Source: Streptomyces cadmiisoli
GTDB lineage: Bacteria; Actinomycetota; Actinomycetes; Streptomycetales; Streptomycetaceae
Assembly (NCBI RefSeq): GCF_003261055.1
Contig: NZ_CP030073.1
Span: forward strand, 7,688,001-7,752,000
Direction: 5' to 3'
Length of the DNA stretch: 64,000 bases
Part shown: positions 49,470-59,436 of the stretch, piece by piece
Layout: every line of letters starts with the position of its first letter
Numbering within the stretch: position 1 is the first letter of the stretch
Notes under the pieces: generated by a model
Seen by the model: only the letters and a program-made list of their open reading frames with translations
Databases searched by the model: none
What the model was told of the DNA's origin: nothing
Translations under genes and position numbers: made by a program

Positions 49470-50636
49470 TCACAGCGCGCTGTACAGGGCCTCGACGAGT
49501 GCCATCTTGCGCGGGTCGTCGGCGATGCGCGTGCCCATCCGGTTCATCACGTAGCCGAGCGACACGCCCGCCTCCGGATCCGCCAGACCGCAGGACCCGC
49601 CGAAGCCGTCGTGGCCGAAGGCCCGCGGGTTGGGCCCGTAGGACCCGTTCGGTCCGCTGAGCCACAGACCGAGGCCGATCTCCGTCTCCCCGGCGAACCC
49701 GGCCCCGAGCACCAGGTCCCGGCAGGCGCCCTGCCCCTCGCGCACCCGCTCGGCGGCCTCGCGGGACAGGACGCGGTGGCCGTCGTGCGCACCCCGGCCC
49801 GAGAAGATCCCGTACAGCGCGGCGACCGCCCGTGCGGTGCCGTGGCCGTTGGCGGCCGGGATCTCGGCGGCCCGCCACGCGGCGGTGTTGGCCTCGTCGG
49901 CACCCACCGCGGGATTGGTCAGCGCGGCCAGCGCGGCAGGCGTCAACTGGCTGAAGACCGCTGCCTGCTCACTGCTCGACGTGGTGCGGGCGTGCACGAG
50001 TTCCGCCGCTCGCCCCGCGTCCTTCTCCGGCAGTCCGATGCCGAAGTCAACGCCGAGCGGACCGGTCACCTCACGTTCCAGGAACGCGCCCGGCAGCAGC
50101 CCGGAGACCCGCCGGACGACCTCGCCGACCAGGTGGCCGTACGTCAGCGCGTGATAGCCGGAGCGGGTGCCGGGCTCCCACCAGGGCTCCGTCGCCGCCA
50201 GCCGGCTTGTCGTCGTCTCCCAGTCGCAGAGGTCGGCGAAGGAATGCGGTTCGCGCAGTCCGCACAGACCCGCGCGGTGCGACAGCAGATGCCGTACGAG
50301 GACCTTCTCCTTGCCGGCCGCGGCGAACTCCGGCCAGTACACGGCCACCGGGGCGTCCAGGTCGAGCAGTCCCCGGTCGGCGAGGATGTGCGCGCACAGG
50401 GCCACCGGCCCCTTCGACGTCGACCAGACGTTCACCGGCGTGTCGCGCTCCCACGCCCGGGTGCGGTCCGGGTCCGCCCAGCCGCCCCACAGGTCCACCA
50501 CGGTCGCGCCGTCGACCGTGACGGCGACGGCGGCCCCCAGCTCGTCCCGCTCACGGAAGTTCTCCTCGAAGGCCGTGCGCACCGCGGCGAACCGGGTGTC
50601 GCAGTGCCCGTGGATGTCTGGCGCGCGCTCGGGCAT
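49470..50636 (-). CDS. Serine beta-lactamase-like esterase (EstB type)
   Basis: A 388-residue class-C beta-lactamase-fold hydrolase. Ser72-x-x-Lys75 in VWSTSKGPVAL is the catalytic pair, with the Tyr region near GYHALTYGHLVGEVVRRVSG (about 158) and HDGFGGSCGLADPEAGVSLGYVMNRMG near the C-terminus. It has no signal peptide and is like EstB esterases and Lactamase_B-type intracellular hydrolases rather than secreted resistance enzymes. GGAGGGG precedes ATG 50636. The preferred substrate is unknown; resistance is possible but less likely. Confidence 0.85.
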   Translation of the reverse strand: MPERAPDIHGHCDTRFAAVRTAFEENFRERDELGAAVAVTVDGATVVDLWGGWADPDRTRAWERDTPVNVWSTSKGPVALCAHILADRGLLDLDAPVAVYWPEFAAAGKEKVLVRHLLSHRAGLCGLREPHSFADLCDWETTTSRLAATEPWWEPGTRSGYHALTYGHLVGEVVRRVSGLLPGAFLEREVTGPLGVDFGIGLPEKDAGRAAELVHARTTSSSEQAAVFSQLTPAALAALTNPAVGADEANTAAWRAAEIPAANGHGTARAVAALYGIFSGRGAHDGHRVLSREAAERVREGQGACRDLVLGAGFAGETEIGLGLWLSGPNGSYGPNPRAFGHDGFGGSCGLADPEAGVSLGYVMNRMGTRIADDPRKMALVEALYSAL

Positions 50637-50761
50637 GGCCCCTCCGTCGTCGTCCGAAGCCCGGTCCGCGGCCCTGCGCCCGGGCTCCCCGAACATACCG
50701 ACTGGTCGGACCAAGGGGAAGCGGGCGACTTCCCGCGGACCGCGGGGGCCGGGGACCGGTG

Positions 50762-51730
50762 TCAGAGGTAGGAACGCAGCCAGCGCAGTTTGACGGCCTC
50801 CTGGAAGGGACCGCCGCCCTCGTGGTCGTTGAAGTCGTACACCTCGATCGTCCTGTCCTCGTGCGCCCAGGCGTTGAAGGCGGCGAAGACGGTGGAGGGC
50901 GGGCAGGTCTGGTCCTCCAGGGCCGCCGAGAACAGGGCGGGCGCCCGGCCGCGGGCGGCGAAGTGCACCCCGTCGAAGTAGGAGAGCGTGCGCAGCGCGT
51001 CGGCACCGCGACCGCGGTGCGTCTTCAGGTAGAGGCCGATCTCCCGGTAGGGGTGGCGGTCCGTGAGGGTGGCCGCGCGCGGGTAGTCGCACAGGAACGG
51101 CACGTCGGGGGCGATCGCGACCAGGTCCGGGACCAGGCCGCCCACGGCCACGGTGATGCCGCCGCCCTGACTGGCGCCGATCGCGACGGTCCGGGCCGCG
51201 TCGGTGGCCGGGTGCGAGCGGGCCGCCTCCACGGCGCGCACCGCGTCGGTGAACACCCGGCGGTAGTAGTAGTTCTCCGGCGCGTCGATGCCGCGGGTCA
51301 TGAAACCGGGGTAGGCGGGCGCGCCGCCGACCGGGTCGGGGGTGCCGCCGCCCGCTCCCCAGGCGCTGCCCTGGCCTCGGGTGTCCATGACGAAGTGGGC
51401 ACGACCCGTGGACGCCCACAGCAGATGCTCGTGCGGCAGCCCGCGTCCCCCGCCGTAGCCGATGAACTCCACGATCAGCGGCAGCGGTTCCACCGCCCCG
51501 GCGGGCAGGGTCAGCCAGCCCTTCACCGGGTGCCCGCCGAAACCGGCGAAGGTGACGTCGTACACGGTCACCGTCGACAGTCCGGTGTCGACCGCTTCGA
51601 ACCGGGCGTCCAGGTCGTACTCGCGTGCCTCCTGGAGCGTCTTGGACCAGAACGCGTCGAAGTCCTCGGGCTCGACGGAGGCGCTGCGGTACGCGCGGAG
51701 CTCGTCGAGAGGGAGGTCGAACAGGGCCAT
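50762..51730 (-). CDS. Acetyl xylan esterase/cephalosporin-C deacetylase
   Basis: A 322-residue carbohydrate-esterase-7-like hydrolase: MALFDLPLDELRAYRSASVEPEDFDAFW at the N-terminus, then IVEFIGYGGGRGLPHEHLLWASTGRAHFVMDTRGQGS (oxyanion region), the nucleophile Ser187 in IGASQGGG, an acidic residue in AALEDQTCPPS and the His in FNDHEGGG. The family deacetylates xylo-oligosaccharides and cephalosporin C and works in the cytoplasm. AGGTGG precedes ATG 51730. It stands beside the beta-lactamase-like gene with 125 bp between. Confidence 0.92.
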   Translation of the reverse strand: MALFDLPLDELRAYRSASVEPEDFDAFWSKTLQEAREYDLDARFEAVDTGLSTVTVYDVTFAGFGGHPVKGWLTLPAGAVEPLPLIVEFIGYGGGRGLPHEHLLWASTGRAHFVMDTRGQGSAWGAGGGTPDPVGGAPAYPGFMTRGIDAPENYYYRRVFTDAVRAVEAARSHPATDAARTVAIGASQGGGITVAVGGLVPDLVAIAPDVPFLCDYPRAATLTDRHPYREIGLYLKTHRGRGADALRTLSYFDGVHFAARGRAPALFSAALEDQTCPPSTVFAAFNAWAHEDRTIEVYDFNDHEGGGPFQEAVKLRWLRSYL

Positions 51731-52068
51731 GCAGGACCACCTTGGGTGAAGAGGACGATGATGATCACACCGTACGCGGCGGTTCGTCCCCCTCGCCAGA
51801 TCGCCTCACCGGCGTCGATCCAGGTCCGCCGCAGGTCGTGGGGACAGGGTGCCCGGCGGCCCGGCCGAGCAGGCGCCGCGCCGGCCGACCGCCCGGCAGG
51901 CGTCCGTCCGGCGGGCGGCCCGAACCGAGGGCTCCCGGCCCGGCCCGCGACGGGTCCGCCGGTTTTCGCCGCCCCGGGCCGGTGTGCCGCACACCCCGGA
52001 ACCGGGTCCCTGGGCCGCGCCCGGGGCTCTGCCGACGGATTCGACGGTTCCTCGCCGCCGGCGGCCGG
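51731..52068. other. Intergenic region, nothing recognised
   Basis: The 338 bp upstream of the esterase gene and downstream of the Rv1733c-like gene show no supported gene, repeat or terminator. Open frames on both strands are proline/arginine-rich shadows. Confidence 0.5.
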
Positions 52069-52653
52069 TCAGACGCCGCGCCGGGTCCACTCGGGCTCGG
52101 TGCGGGCCCAGTCGCGTTCCCACTCGGCCATCCGGTGCCGGTTCGCCCCGCGGCGCACGGCCGCGTGGCCGAGGAAGACCGCGACGGCGGCGCCGCCCGC
52201 GGCGCAGGTACCGATCGAGAGCGTGTGCTGCCAGACCACCGTGCCGTCCGGCGGCGGCGGCACGTTGCGCCCCCGCGAGTCGAACCACACGTCCACCGCC
52301 TCGCCGGGCCGTGTGCCCGTCGGGACCCGAGCCGTGGCCGTCCGGGGACCGTCACCGGGGTCGGTCCACTTCACGGTCGCCCGGTAGGTGTACTCCCTGC
52401 CGCCCTGGAGCGCGGTCAGGTCGCCGGTCGACGGGCCCACGACCTCGGCCCGCACGTGCCGGCGGTCGGCCCGCTGCGCCGCGGCGGTCGTCTGCGCCTC
52501 GTCGTGCGCCCACCACGCGGCCGCGGCCCCGGCGAGCGGCGCGCCCAGGAAGAGGAGCAGGGCGACGGCCAGCACCGTCCACGCCTCGACGACATCCGAC
52601 CGGCGCCGCAGTGGATTGCGCCGCCAGCGCCAGCCGCGCACCCGGGTTCCCAT
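52069..52653 (-). CDS. Rv1733c-like two-span membrane protein
   Basis: A 194-residue protein with two transmembrane segments (about 23-50 and 150-170) around an outer domain of about 100 residues: VRAEVVGPSTGDLTALQGGREYTYRATVKWTDPGDGPRTATARVPTGT. This layout is that of the actinobacterial Rv1733c family of unknown function, a latency-associated membrane protein in mycobacteria. It starts at ATG 52653. A CCCC-GTAT-GGGG site upstream (52743-52758) may be regulatory. Confidence 0.75.
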   Translation of the reverse strand: MGTRVRGWRWRRNPLRRRSDVVEAWTVLAVALLLFLGAPLAGAAAAWWAHDEAQTTAAAQRADRRHVRAEVVGPSTGDLTALQGGREYTYRATVKWTDPGDGPRTATARVPTGTRPGEAVDVWFDSRGRNVPPPPDGTVVWQHTLSIGTCAAGGAAVAVFLGHAAVRRGANRHRMAEWERDWARTEPEWTRRGV

Positions 52654-52742
52654 GTCCGCCTCCTCGCCCTCACCCGGAGGCCCTGGGAGCGGTCGTCGCT
52701 CCCGCGGCCCCGTGCACGCGTGCGAGTGCCACATGGAATTCG

Positions 52743-52758
52743 TACCCCGTATGGGGGC
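52743..52758. promoter_or_regulatory. CsoR-like TACCCC-GTAT-GGGG element
   Basis: TACCCCGTATGGGGGC has the C4/G4 arms of CsoR-family copper-sensor operators. It is 90 bases upstream of the Rv1733c-like gene on the minus strand, in the 160-bp gap to the flavin reductase. The match is weak. Confidence 0.3.
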
Positions 52759-52813
52759 ATTCGTTCACCTCGGGCGGCCGAACACGCGGCTCGGGTCCCG
52801 GGGAGCCCGCCGG

Positions 52814-53561
52814 TCAGCCGAAACGTTCGATCCGGATGCGGTCCACGGGCTGGCCGGCCGCGACGAGCAGCCGCGAGGCGTGCTCGGCGAAGGCGTTCGA
52901 GCCGCACACGTAGGCCTCCCACCCGCCGGGCGGCCCGTCGTCCAGCAGCGGCGCCAGGTGCGCGGCCGTCATGCGGCCCACCGGGGCACCCGGCGGGCCG
53001 CTGCGCGTGAACACGGGCGTCGTCTCCGCGCCGTACTCGCGCGCGTAGATCAGCTCCGCCGGGCTGCGCGCGGACACCAGCAGCCTCAGCGGCACCGACA
53101 GGCCCCGCGCCCGGTGGTGGCGCACCATCGACATCAGCGGTACGACCCCGGATCCCGCGCCGATCAGCAGGGCGGCCCGGTCGCCCGGCCAGGCGAAGAA
53201 GCCGCTCACTGGGCCGCGCACGTCGACCCGGTCGCCCGGACGGGCCTCGGAGTGGAACCAGCCGGACACCTCGCCGCCGTCGACGCGGTCCAAGGTCAGC
53301 TCGATGTGGCCGGAGTCGTCCGGCGCGGACGCCAGCGAGTAGTGGCGCTGCGCCGTGTAGCCGTCCGGGGCGCTCAGCTGCAGCATCAGGTGCTGGCCCG
53401 GCAGGTGCCCCGCCCAGCCGGGCACCGCCAACCGGAAGCTCGCGGCACGCGGGGTCTCCCGGCGGATCCCGGTCAGGGTGGCGGTCTGCCACTGGTTCCC
53501 GGTCCCGGCGCCGACGGCGATGCGCCCCGGCACGGCGAACCGGGTCGGGGGAGTGAAGGCC

Positions 53562-53569
<8 letters not shown>
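52814..53569 (-). CDS. Ferredoxin-reductase-type flavoprotein
   Basis: A 251-residue FAD/NAD(P)H oxidoreductase. RHYSLASAPD (75-84) binds FAD, GDRVDVRGPVSGFF follows, and the NAD-binding IGAGSGVVPLMSMVRHHR and EAYVCGSNAFAEHASRLL end the domain. It lacks a 2Fe-2S domain, so it passes electrons to a partner rather than to a fused ferredoxin. Its first codons overlap the last of the sulfite-oxidase-like gene by eight bases, so that protein is the likely partner. Confidence 0.87.
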
Positions 53570-54167
<598 letters not shown>

Positions 54168-54264
54168 ACGGTGGTGCCTCCAGGCAGCCGCTGCGGGCGG
54201 CCCGCGGGTTTCGGCGTGATCGGTGCGCGGGCGGTCAACCCTACGCGGTACGCGCGGGTGCCCC

Positions 54265-54756
54265 TCAGCCGTCCGTGGGCGCCGGTCCGGGCCCCGCGTT
54301 GTAGCGCTCCAGATACCCGGCGAAGCGCACCAGGTCCTCCTCCGGCCAGTCCGCCAGCCGTTCCCGGACAGCGGTGCGGCGGCTCTCGCCGGCCTGTGCC
54401 AGGACGTGCCGTCCGGCGTCGGTCAGGTGGAGCACATGGACGCGATGGTCCCGCGGGTCCAGCCGCCGCTCGATCAGTCCGGCCCGTTCCAGCGTGGCGA
54501 TCTGGCGGCTGACGGTGGACTTGTCCAGGGCGTGGCGCTCGGCCAGGTCGGTGGCCCGGCTCGGTGCGCCCTCCTCCAGCTGCCTGAGCAGCGAGTACGA
54601 GACCAGGGACAGCTCCGGGTGCAGGCGCCCCGCGAAGGTGCGGGCGCGTCGGGCGAAGGCCGTCATCTCCCGCTGGATCGTCTCCACGGCGGCGTCCGCG
54701 ACGCAGCCGCCGAGGTCGGCGAAGGCCCTGTCCTCGGCTGTCCGGGCTGCCGTCAT
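54265..54756 (-). CDS. MarR-family regulator
   Basis: A 163-residue MarR protein. ELSLVSYSLLRQLEEGAPSRATDLAERHALDKSTVSRQIATLERAGLIERRLDPRDHRVHVLHLTDAGRHVL (about 48-120) holds the winged helix with the D-x-R wing. GGGAGGC precedes ATG 54756. Its own upstream site (54782-54801) has ACTAGTTGCAT, the same 11-mer as before the FadH-type gene 59897, so the two genes are probably in one regulon. Confidence 0.9.
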   Translation of the reverse strand: MTAARTAEDRAFADLGGCVADAAVETIQREMTAFARRARTFAGRLHPELSLVSYSLLRQLEEGAPSRATDLAERHALDKSTVSRQIATLERAGLIERRLDPRDHRVHVLHLTDAGRHVLAQAGESRRTAVRERLADWPEEDLVRFAGYLERYNAGPGPAPTDG

Positions 54757-54781
54757 GGGTACCCGCCTCCCTTCCGGTCGT

Positions 54782-54801
54782 ACTAGTTGCATCGTACAAC
54801 T
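54782..54801. promoter_or_regulatory. MarR-type operator, ACTAGTTGCAT
   Basis: AGTTG (54785-54789) and CAACT (54797-54801) are inverted arms 26-45 bases before the MarR start on the minus strand. The 11-mer ACTAGTTGCAT (54782-54792) recurs at 59833 and its core at 36607. Confidence 0.65.
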
Positions 54802-54923
54802 TGAAGGGGGTCCGGCCCGCAGGGGCGGGTCCCCGGGGGAGCGGTCGGCCTGCGGCCGTTGGGGTACCGTGATCGTCCGGATGCGAGCCGTCCCAGCCTT
54901 GCGGAACCGAGGGGGTGAGTCCC

Positions 54924-55805
54924 ATGAGCGCCGTGCCCGCGCCCCCGGCCCCCTCCGTTCCCCCCACCCCCTTTTCCGCTTCTCCTGCTCCCGGGTCCGC
55001 CACCGCGCGGTCGGGCGAGACCCGTTCGTCCGTCGTCTCGTCCGTCGCCGCCGCGTTGCGTGCCGCCGGCTGCGTCTTCGCCGAGGAGGAGGCGGAACTG
55101 ATCGTCGGTGCCGCCGGTACGCCCGCCGGCCTCGCCGCCGCGGTGGACCGCCGCGTCGCCGGCGAGCCCCTAGAACTCGTCGTCGGCTGGGCCGGGTTCG
55201 ACGGCTTGCGGATCGCCGTGGAACCGGGGGTCTTCGTGCCCCGCCGGCGTACCGAGTTCCTGGTCGAACAGGCCCTCGCGCAGGCACCGGACGCAACCGT
55301 CGTCGTCGACCTGTGCTGCGGCTCGGGAGCGGTCGGCGCGGCGCTGGCCGCCCGCCTCGGCGGGGTCGAACTGCACGCCGCGGACATCGACCCGGCCGCG
55401 GTGCGCTGCGCGCGGCGCAACGTCGAGGACCGGGGCGGCCGGGTGTACGAGGGCGACCTGTACGCCGCGCTGCCGGGCGGGCTGCGGGGCCGGGTCGACG
55501 TCCTGGCCGCGAACGTGCCCTACGTCCCCACGGCGGAGGTCGGCCTGCTGCCCGCCGAGGCGCGCGACCACGAACCTCTGGTCGCCCTCGACGGGGGCGC
55601 GGACGGCCTCGCGGTGCTCCGCAGGGTCGCCGCCGAGGCGGGCCGATGGCTCGCGCCGGGAGGCTGCCTGCTGGTCGAGACGAGCGAGCACCAGGCCGCG
55701 TCGGCCGTCGCCGCCTTCGGCCGCGCCGGGCTGACGACCCGGCTGGCGGTCTGCGGCGAACGGGACGCGCACGTGGTGATCGGGGTCGCCCCCCGGGCGG
55801 ACTGA
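54924..55805 (+). CDS. PrmC/HemK-like N5-glutamine methyltransferase
   Basis: A 293-residue methyltransferase. VFVPRRRTEFLVEQALAQAP leads to motif I VVVDLCCGSGAVGAALAA (about 128-145), and LAANVPYVPTAEVGLLP carries an N-V-P-Y version of the N-P-P-Y active-site motif. It is annotated in actinobacteria as a putative protein N5-glutamine methyltransferase, distinct from the main PrmC. ATG 54924 is preferred, since GAGGGGG ends just before; GTG 54915 would lie inside that RBS. The acceptor is unproven. Confidence 0.8.
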   Translation: MSAVPAPPAPSVPPTPFSASPAPGSATARSGETRSSVVSSVAAALRAAGCVFAEEEAELIVGAAGTPAGLAAAVDRRVAGEPLELVVGWAGFDGLRIAVEPGVFVPRRRTEFLVEQALAQAPDATVVVDLCCGSGAVGAALAARLGGVELHAADIDPAAVRCARRNVEDRGGRVYEGDLYAALPGGLRGRVDVLAANVPYVPTAEVGLLPAEARDHEPLVALDGGADGLAVLRRVAAEAGRWLAPGGCLLVETSEHQAASAVAAFGRAGLTTRLAVCGERDAHVVIGVAPRAD

Positions 55806-55938
55806 CCCCGACCGGCCGCCGACGGGCGGAATCGCGCGCGATCGTGGTGAACGCCGGGCCCGGTCCGGGCGTCACAGGAGCGGTGCGGTCCACGGCCCGT
55901 GCCCCACCGCCTCCATCCCTCCGTCCCGGGGAACGATC

Positions 55939-56955
55939 ATGAGTACACAGCCCCTGCGTACGACGCTCGTGCAGACGACCTCCGAGCGAGCGGTCACCGC
56001 GCGGACCCGCACCACGGGTGCGGGCCCCCGGCGCTCTCTCCGCTTCCCCCGCCACCCCCGCCTGCTCGGCCTCCTCGCCGTGTTCGCCGCCGGAACCGGT
56101 GTCCTGGCGGGCTGTGGACAGGCGGGGACGGCAGGCTCGGGAAGCGACCCCACCCAGGCGCCGCAAGCCGCGGCGCGGGCCCGGCAGGTGGCCGCCGCCT
56201 GGGACGGTTCGAAGGCCGCCGAGGCCTGGCGGGCCGGCTACCACCCGATGGGCGACGCGGTGCAGTTGCCCGAGGGCGGCCTGCGCGGCGAGGACGAACA
56301 CGCCTACCTCACCCAGAACCTCGTCCTCGACGGCCGGCTGCCCGCCGCACCGGACGAGGAAGGCCGCGTGACGTGGGGGAGCGGTGGCTCGCTGACCCGG
56401 CCGCTGATGGACGCGCGTAAGGCCTACGAGACCTTCGGCCGCACCGGCGGCGGCAGCCGCGACGAACCCCGCCTGACCGTGACAGGTGCGCGTCTCGGCG
56501 AGATGACGCTGGCCACCACCCGCGGTCCGGCGACCGTCCCCGCCTGGCTGTTCACCCTGGACGGCTACGACACCCCGCTCAAGCGCGTCGCGGTGAGCCC
56601 GTCGAAGCTGCCCGCATCGCCGATCCGGTCGGCCGAGGAGTCCTCCGGCGACGGTCCGGCGTCGCTGCAGGGTCTGGTCGAGCTGTCCGAGGACGGCCGG
56701 TCGGCCACGGTGATCGGCCTGCACGGCGGCTGTGACGACGGACCGTTCGTGCACGTGCTGGAGACGGACGGCAGCGTGGTGCTGTCCGCGTCCGTCGTAG
56801 GACGGCGGGACGGCCCCTGCACCGCGCAACTGGAGGGCAGCGAAGTGACCGTGAAGCTGGCCGGGCCGGTCGGCGACCGTGTCCTGCTGGACGCGGCCAC
56901 GGGACTCCCGGTGCCGTACGCCGGCACGGTCGGATCCTCGCCGAGCTGGAGCTGA
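55939..56955 (+). CDS. Secreted lipoprotein of unknown function
   Basis: A 338-residue exported lipoprotein. A long basic N-region precedes the hydrophobic LLGLLAVFAAGTGVLAGC, with lipobox Cys59 (LAGC), so the signal peptide is unusually long. The mature part begins Gly-Ser-rich and then folds as mixed beta structure (AAAWDGSKAAEAWRAGYHPMGDAV, AWLFTLDGYDTPLKRVAVSP). I do not recognise a family. It ends 13 bp from the convergent phosphatase gene. Confidence 0.78.
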   Translation: MSTQPLRTTLVQTTSERAVTARTRTTGAGPRRSLRFPRHPRLLGLLAVFAAGTGVLAGCGQAGTAGSGSDPTQAPQAAARARQVAAAWDGSKAAEAWRAGYHPMGDAVQLPEGGLRGEDEHAYLTQNLVLDGRLPAAPDEEGRVTWGSGGSLTRPLMDARKAYETFGRTGGGSRDEPRLTVTGARLGEMTLATTRGPATVPAWLFTLDGYDTPLKRVAVSPSKLPASPIRSAEESSGDGPASLQGLVELSEDGRSATVIGLHGGCDDGPFVHVLETDGSVVLSASVVGRRDGPCTAQLEGSEVTVKLAGPVGDRVLLDAATGLPVPYAGTVGSSPSWS

Positions 56956-56968
56956 CGCCGGGCCGGTC

Positions 56969-59080
56969 TCAGGCCTCCGTCTGCGCGCGGGCGATGAGCA
57001 GGGCCACGTCGTCGTGGTTGTCGGGGTGGTGCAGTGTGCGGACGAGCAGGTCGCAGACCTCGTCCAGCGGGCGGGCCGGATCGTCGAGGAGGTCCAGCAT
57101 GGCGTCCAGGCGTTCGTCGAGGGAGTGCCGGCGGGTCTCGACCAGGCCGTCGGTGTAGAAGACGAGTTCGTCGCCGGGGGAGAGGTCGAAGACGGTCGTG
57201 GAGAACTCGACACCGCCCACTCCGAGCGGCGCCCCGGTCGGCAGGTCGAGCAGTTCCGGCCGCTGCCCGACCCGGATGCGGGCGGGCGGCAGATGCCCGG
57301 CGTTGGCGATCCGGCACTGCCGCAGGCGGGGGTCGTGGACGGCGTACACGCAGGTGGCGATGGAGTGGTCGAGTCCGTCGGTGATCCGGTCCAGGTGCTC
57401 CAGTAGCCGGGCCGGATCGAGGTCCAGCGAGGCCAGCGTGTTGGTGGCGGTCCGCAGCCGCCCCATCGTCGCGGCGGCGTTGATGCCGCTGCCCATCACG
57501 TCGCCCACGACGAGCGCGGTCTTCCCGCCCTCCAGCGGGATGACGTCGAACCAGTCACCGCCGACCTCCGTGGTGGCGCCGGCGGGCTGATAGCGGGAGG
57601 CCACCTCCAGGCCGCCGGTGACGGACGGGTGGCTGGGCAGCAGACTGCGCTGGAGGGTCAGGGCGGTGTCGCGGGCGTTCTGGTACCAGCGGGCGTTGTC
57701 GATCTGCACGGCCGCGCGGGCGGCCAGCTCACGGGCGAGCAGGAGGTCGTCGTCGCTGAAGGGCACCGGGTTGCGGGTGCGTTTGAGGTCGAGCGCGCCC
57801 AGCACCTCGCCGCGCGCGATCAGCGGGACGGCCAGATAGGAGTGCACGCCGGCCTTGGCGAGCAGGGCCGCCGCCTCCGGTGAGCGGGCGATACGCGGCA
57901 GGTCCGCCGCCCCGACCTCCGCGATCATCACCGGCCGGCCGGTGCGGACGCACTCGGTGACCAGCCGGTCGGGGCCGTAGCGGGCCACCTGTCCGGGCGG
58001 GTCGGCCGCGCGCAGGGCGTCCGGTGCGTCGTCCGCCTTGACGGCCAGGGCGCGGATCACCGCCGACTGGGTGGGGCCGAGGCTGCTGCGCCGGCCGCCC
58101 ACGACCGAGTCCAGCAGGTCCACCGCCGCCACGTCGGCCAGCTCCGGGACCGCGACGTCGGCGAGCTCGCGGGCGGTGCGGTCCAGGTCGAGCGTGGTGC
58201 CGATCCGGGCCGACGCGTCGGCGATGAGCGCCAGCCGGTGCCGGGCCGCCTCGGCCTCGACGCCGGCCCGGTGGGGTTCGGTGACGTCCATGACCGACAC
58301 GACCACGCCGAGCACGGTGCCGATGGCGTCCTCCAGCCGGTACAGCGAAACCGACCAGGTGTGGTCCTCGAACGGGTCGGCCGGGGTCCGGCCGACCGTG
58401 GAGTGCTCGACCAGCGGCAGGCCGGTCTCCAGCACGCGGCGCGCGCCGGACTCCAGGGTGTCGACGTCCAGCAGGGGCAGCACCTCGCGCATGGTCCGCC
58501 CGATGTGTGCCTCGACGGGAAAGCCGTTGATCCGCTCCAGCGCCGGGTTGACGGCCACGTACCGCAGCCGGGTGTCCAGCACGGCCAGCCCGTTCGGCGA
58601 CTGCGCGACGATACGCGTGGACAGCGCCACGTCCTGCTCCAGTCGCCGCACGGTCGACTGGTCGGCGGCGAGCATCAGCGCGTAGATGTTGCCCCGGTCG
58701 TCCAGCAGCCGCATGTTGCGGAACTCCACCAGCCGGCTGCTGCCGTCCTTGAGCCGCACGGGGAACGCCCCGGCCCAGCCCCGGCCGGTCGCCAGGACGT
58801 CCGCGAACAGCTTCCTGACCAGCTCGATGTGCTCTTCGTGCACCATCACCCGGGCGGCGTACCGGCCGAGCGCCTCCTTGGCCCGGTAGCCGAACAGCTC
58901 CTCGGCCTGCGGGCTCCACAGGACGATGCGGCCCTTGGTGTCGAGCACCACCGAGGCCATGCCCAGCACGTCGATCAGGCCGCTGGGTCCCAACGACCCT
59001 CGGCCGGGCTCGGCCCCATCGGCCGCCGGAGGCCCGGATGCATCCATCGACTGCACCGCCTTCGCCCATGCTCCCGGCAC
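56969..59080 (-). CDS. PAS-PAS-GAF-PP2C (SpoIIE-type) phosphatase
   Basis: A 703-residue signalling protein. Two PAS domains (about 30-135, with GLIDVLGMASVVLDTKGRIVLWSPQAEELFG, and about 140-270), a GAF domain (about 285-450, ending RGEVLGALDLKRTRNPVPFSDDDLLL) and the SpoIIE/PP2C domain (about 480-700) with metal-binding Asps in VGGDWFDV (506-513), VVGDVMGSG, FYTDGLVE and NHDDVALLIA. Such proteins dephosphorylate anti-anti-sigma factors in Streptomyces stress control. GGGGG before GTG 59080 supports the start; ATG 59047 is possible. No RsbW-type kinase domain is fused. Confidence 0.92.
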   Translation of the reverse strand: MPGAWAKAVQSMDASGPPAADGAEPGRGSLGPSGLIDVLGMASVVLDTKGRIVLWSPQAEELFGYRAKEALGRYAARVMVHEEHIELVRKLFADVLATGRGWAGAFPVRLKDGSSRLVEFRNMRLLDDRGNIYALMLAADQSTVRRLEQDVALSTRIVAQSPNGLAVLDTRLRYVAVNPALERINGFPVEAHIGRTMREVLPLLDVDTLESGARRVLETGLPLVEHSTVGRTPADPFEDHTWSVSLYRLEDAIGTVLGVVVSVMDVTEPHRAGVEAEAARHRLALIADASARIGTTLDLDRTARELADVAVPELADVAAVDLLDSVVGGRRSSLGPTQSAVIRALAVKADDAPDALRAADPPGQVARYGPDRLVTECVRTGRPVMIAEVGAADLPRIARSPEAAALLAKAGVHSYLAVPLIARGEVLGALDLKRTRNPVPFSDDDLLLARELAARAAVQIDNARWYQNARDTALTLQRSLLPSHPSVTGGLEVASRYQPAGATTEVGGDWFDVIPLEGGKTALVVGDVMGSGINAAATMGRLRTATNTLASLDLDPARLLEHLDRITDGLDHSIATCVYAVHDPRLRQCRIANAGHLPPARIRVGQRPELLDLPTGAPLGVGGVEFSTTVFDLSPGDELVFYTDGLVETRRHSLDERLDAMLDLLDDPARPLDEVCDLLVRTLHHPDNHDDVALLIARAQTEA

Positions 59081-59436
59081 GCTGTCCCCCGTGCCGACTT
59101 GCCGGTTGTACCGCCCTCAACCATCTCTCTTTACGCCACGACCGCCCTTCTCCACCATCCCTCAACCCGACCACAGTCGTCCGGTGAAGCGATCGGCGGC
59201 GGGATCGGAGGTGTCCCGGACCGCCCGGCAACGTTGTCACGCCGCCGTGCCCCGCCGTGCCCCGCCGTGCCCCGCCGGCCGTACCCGGCCGGCGAGGAGT
59301 GGCCCGCCGGTGGTCGCTGCCGGGCTCCTTTTGGGGCTGTACATCCTGGATTGTGGTGGTTTTCTTGGAGTGCGGCGCGGTGTCGCGGGGGAACCCGTCG
59401 GTGTGCCGCAGTGCGGCGACGAGAGGAGCGATCACC
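59081..59436. other. Divergent gap with decamer repeats and hairpin
   Basis: The 356 bp between the phosphatase and the 59437 gene have no supported gene. They contain three copies of CCCGCCGTGC (59241-59270, first copy with one change) and a perfect hairpin, CGCCGGCC/GGCCGGCG (59273-59294). Promoters for both genes should lie here, but none is clear. Confidence 0.5.
59241..59294. repeat. Decamer repeat plus 8-bp-stem hairpin
   Basis: Tandem decamers CCCGCCGTGC occupy 59241-59270 and are followed by a perfect hairpin (59273-59280 and 59287-59294, loop GTACCC). Confidence 0.6.

Noticed and set aside
54265..57213. Minus-strand frame of 982 codons extending upstream of the MarR gene
   Set aside because: Only the last 163 codons match a MarR protein with an RBS; the rest is antisense to the methyltransferase and lipoprotein genes.
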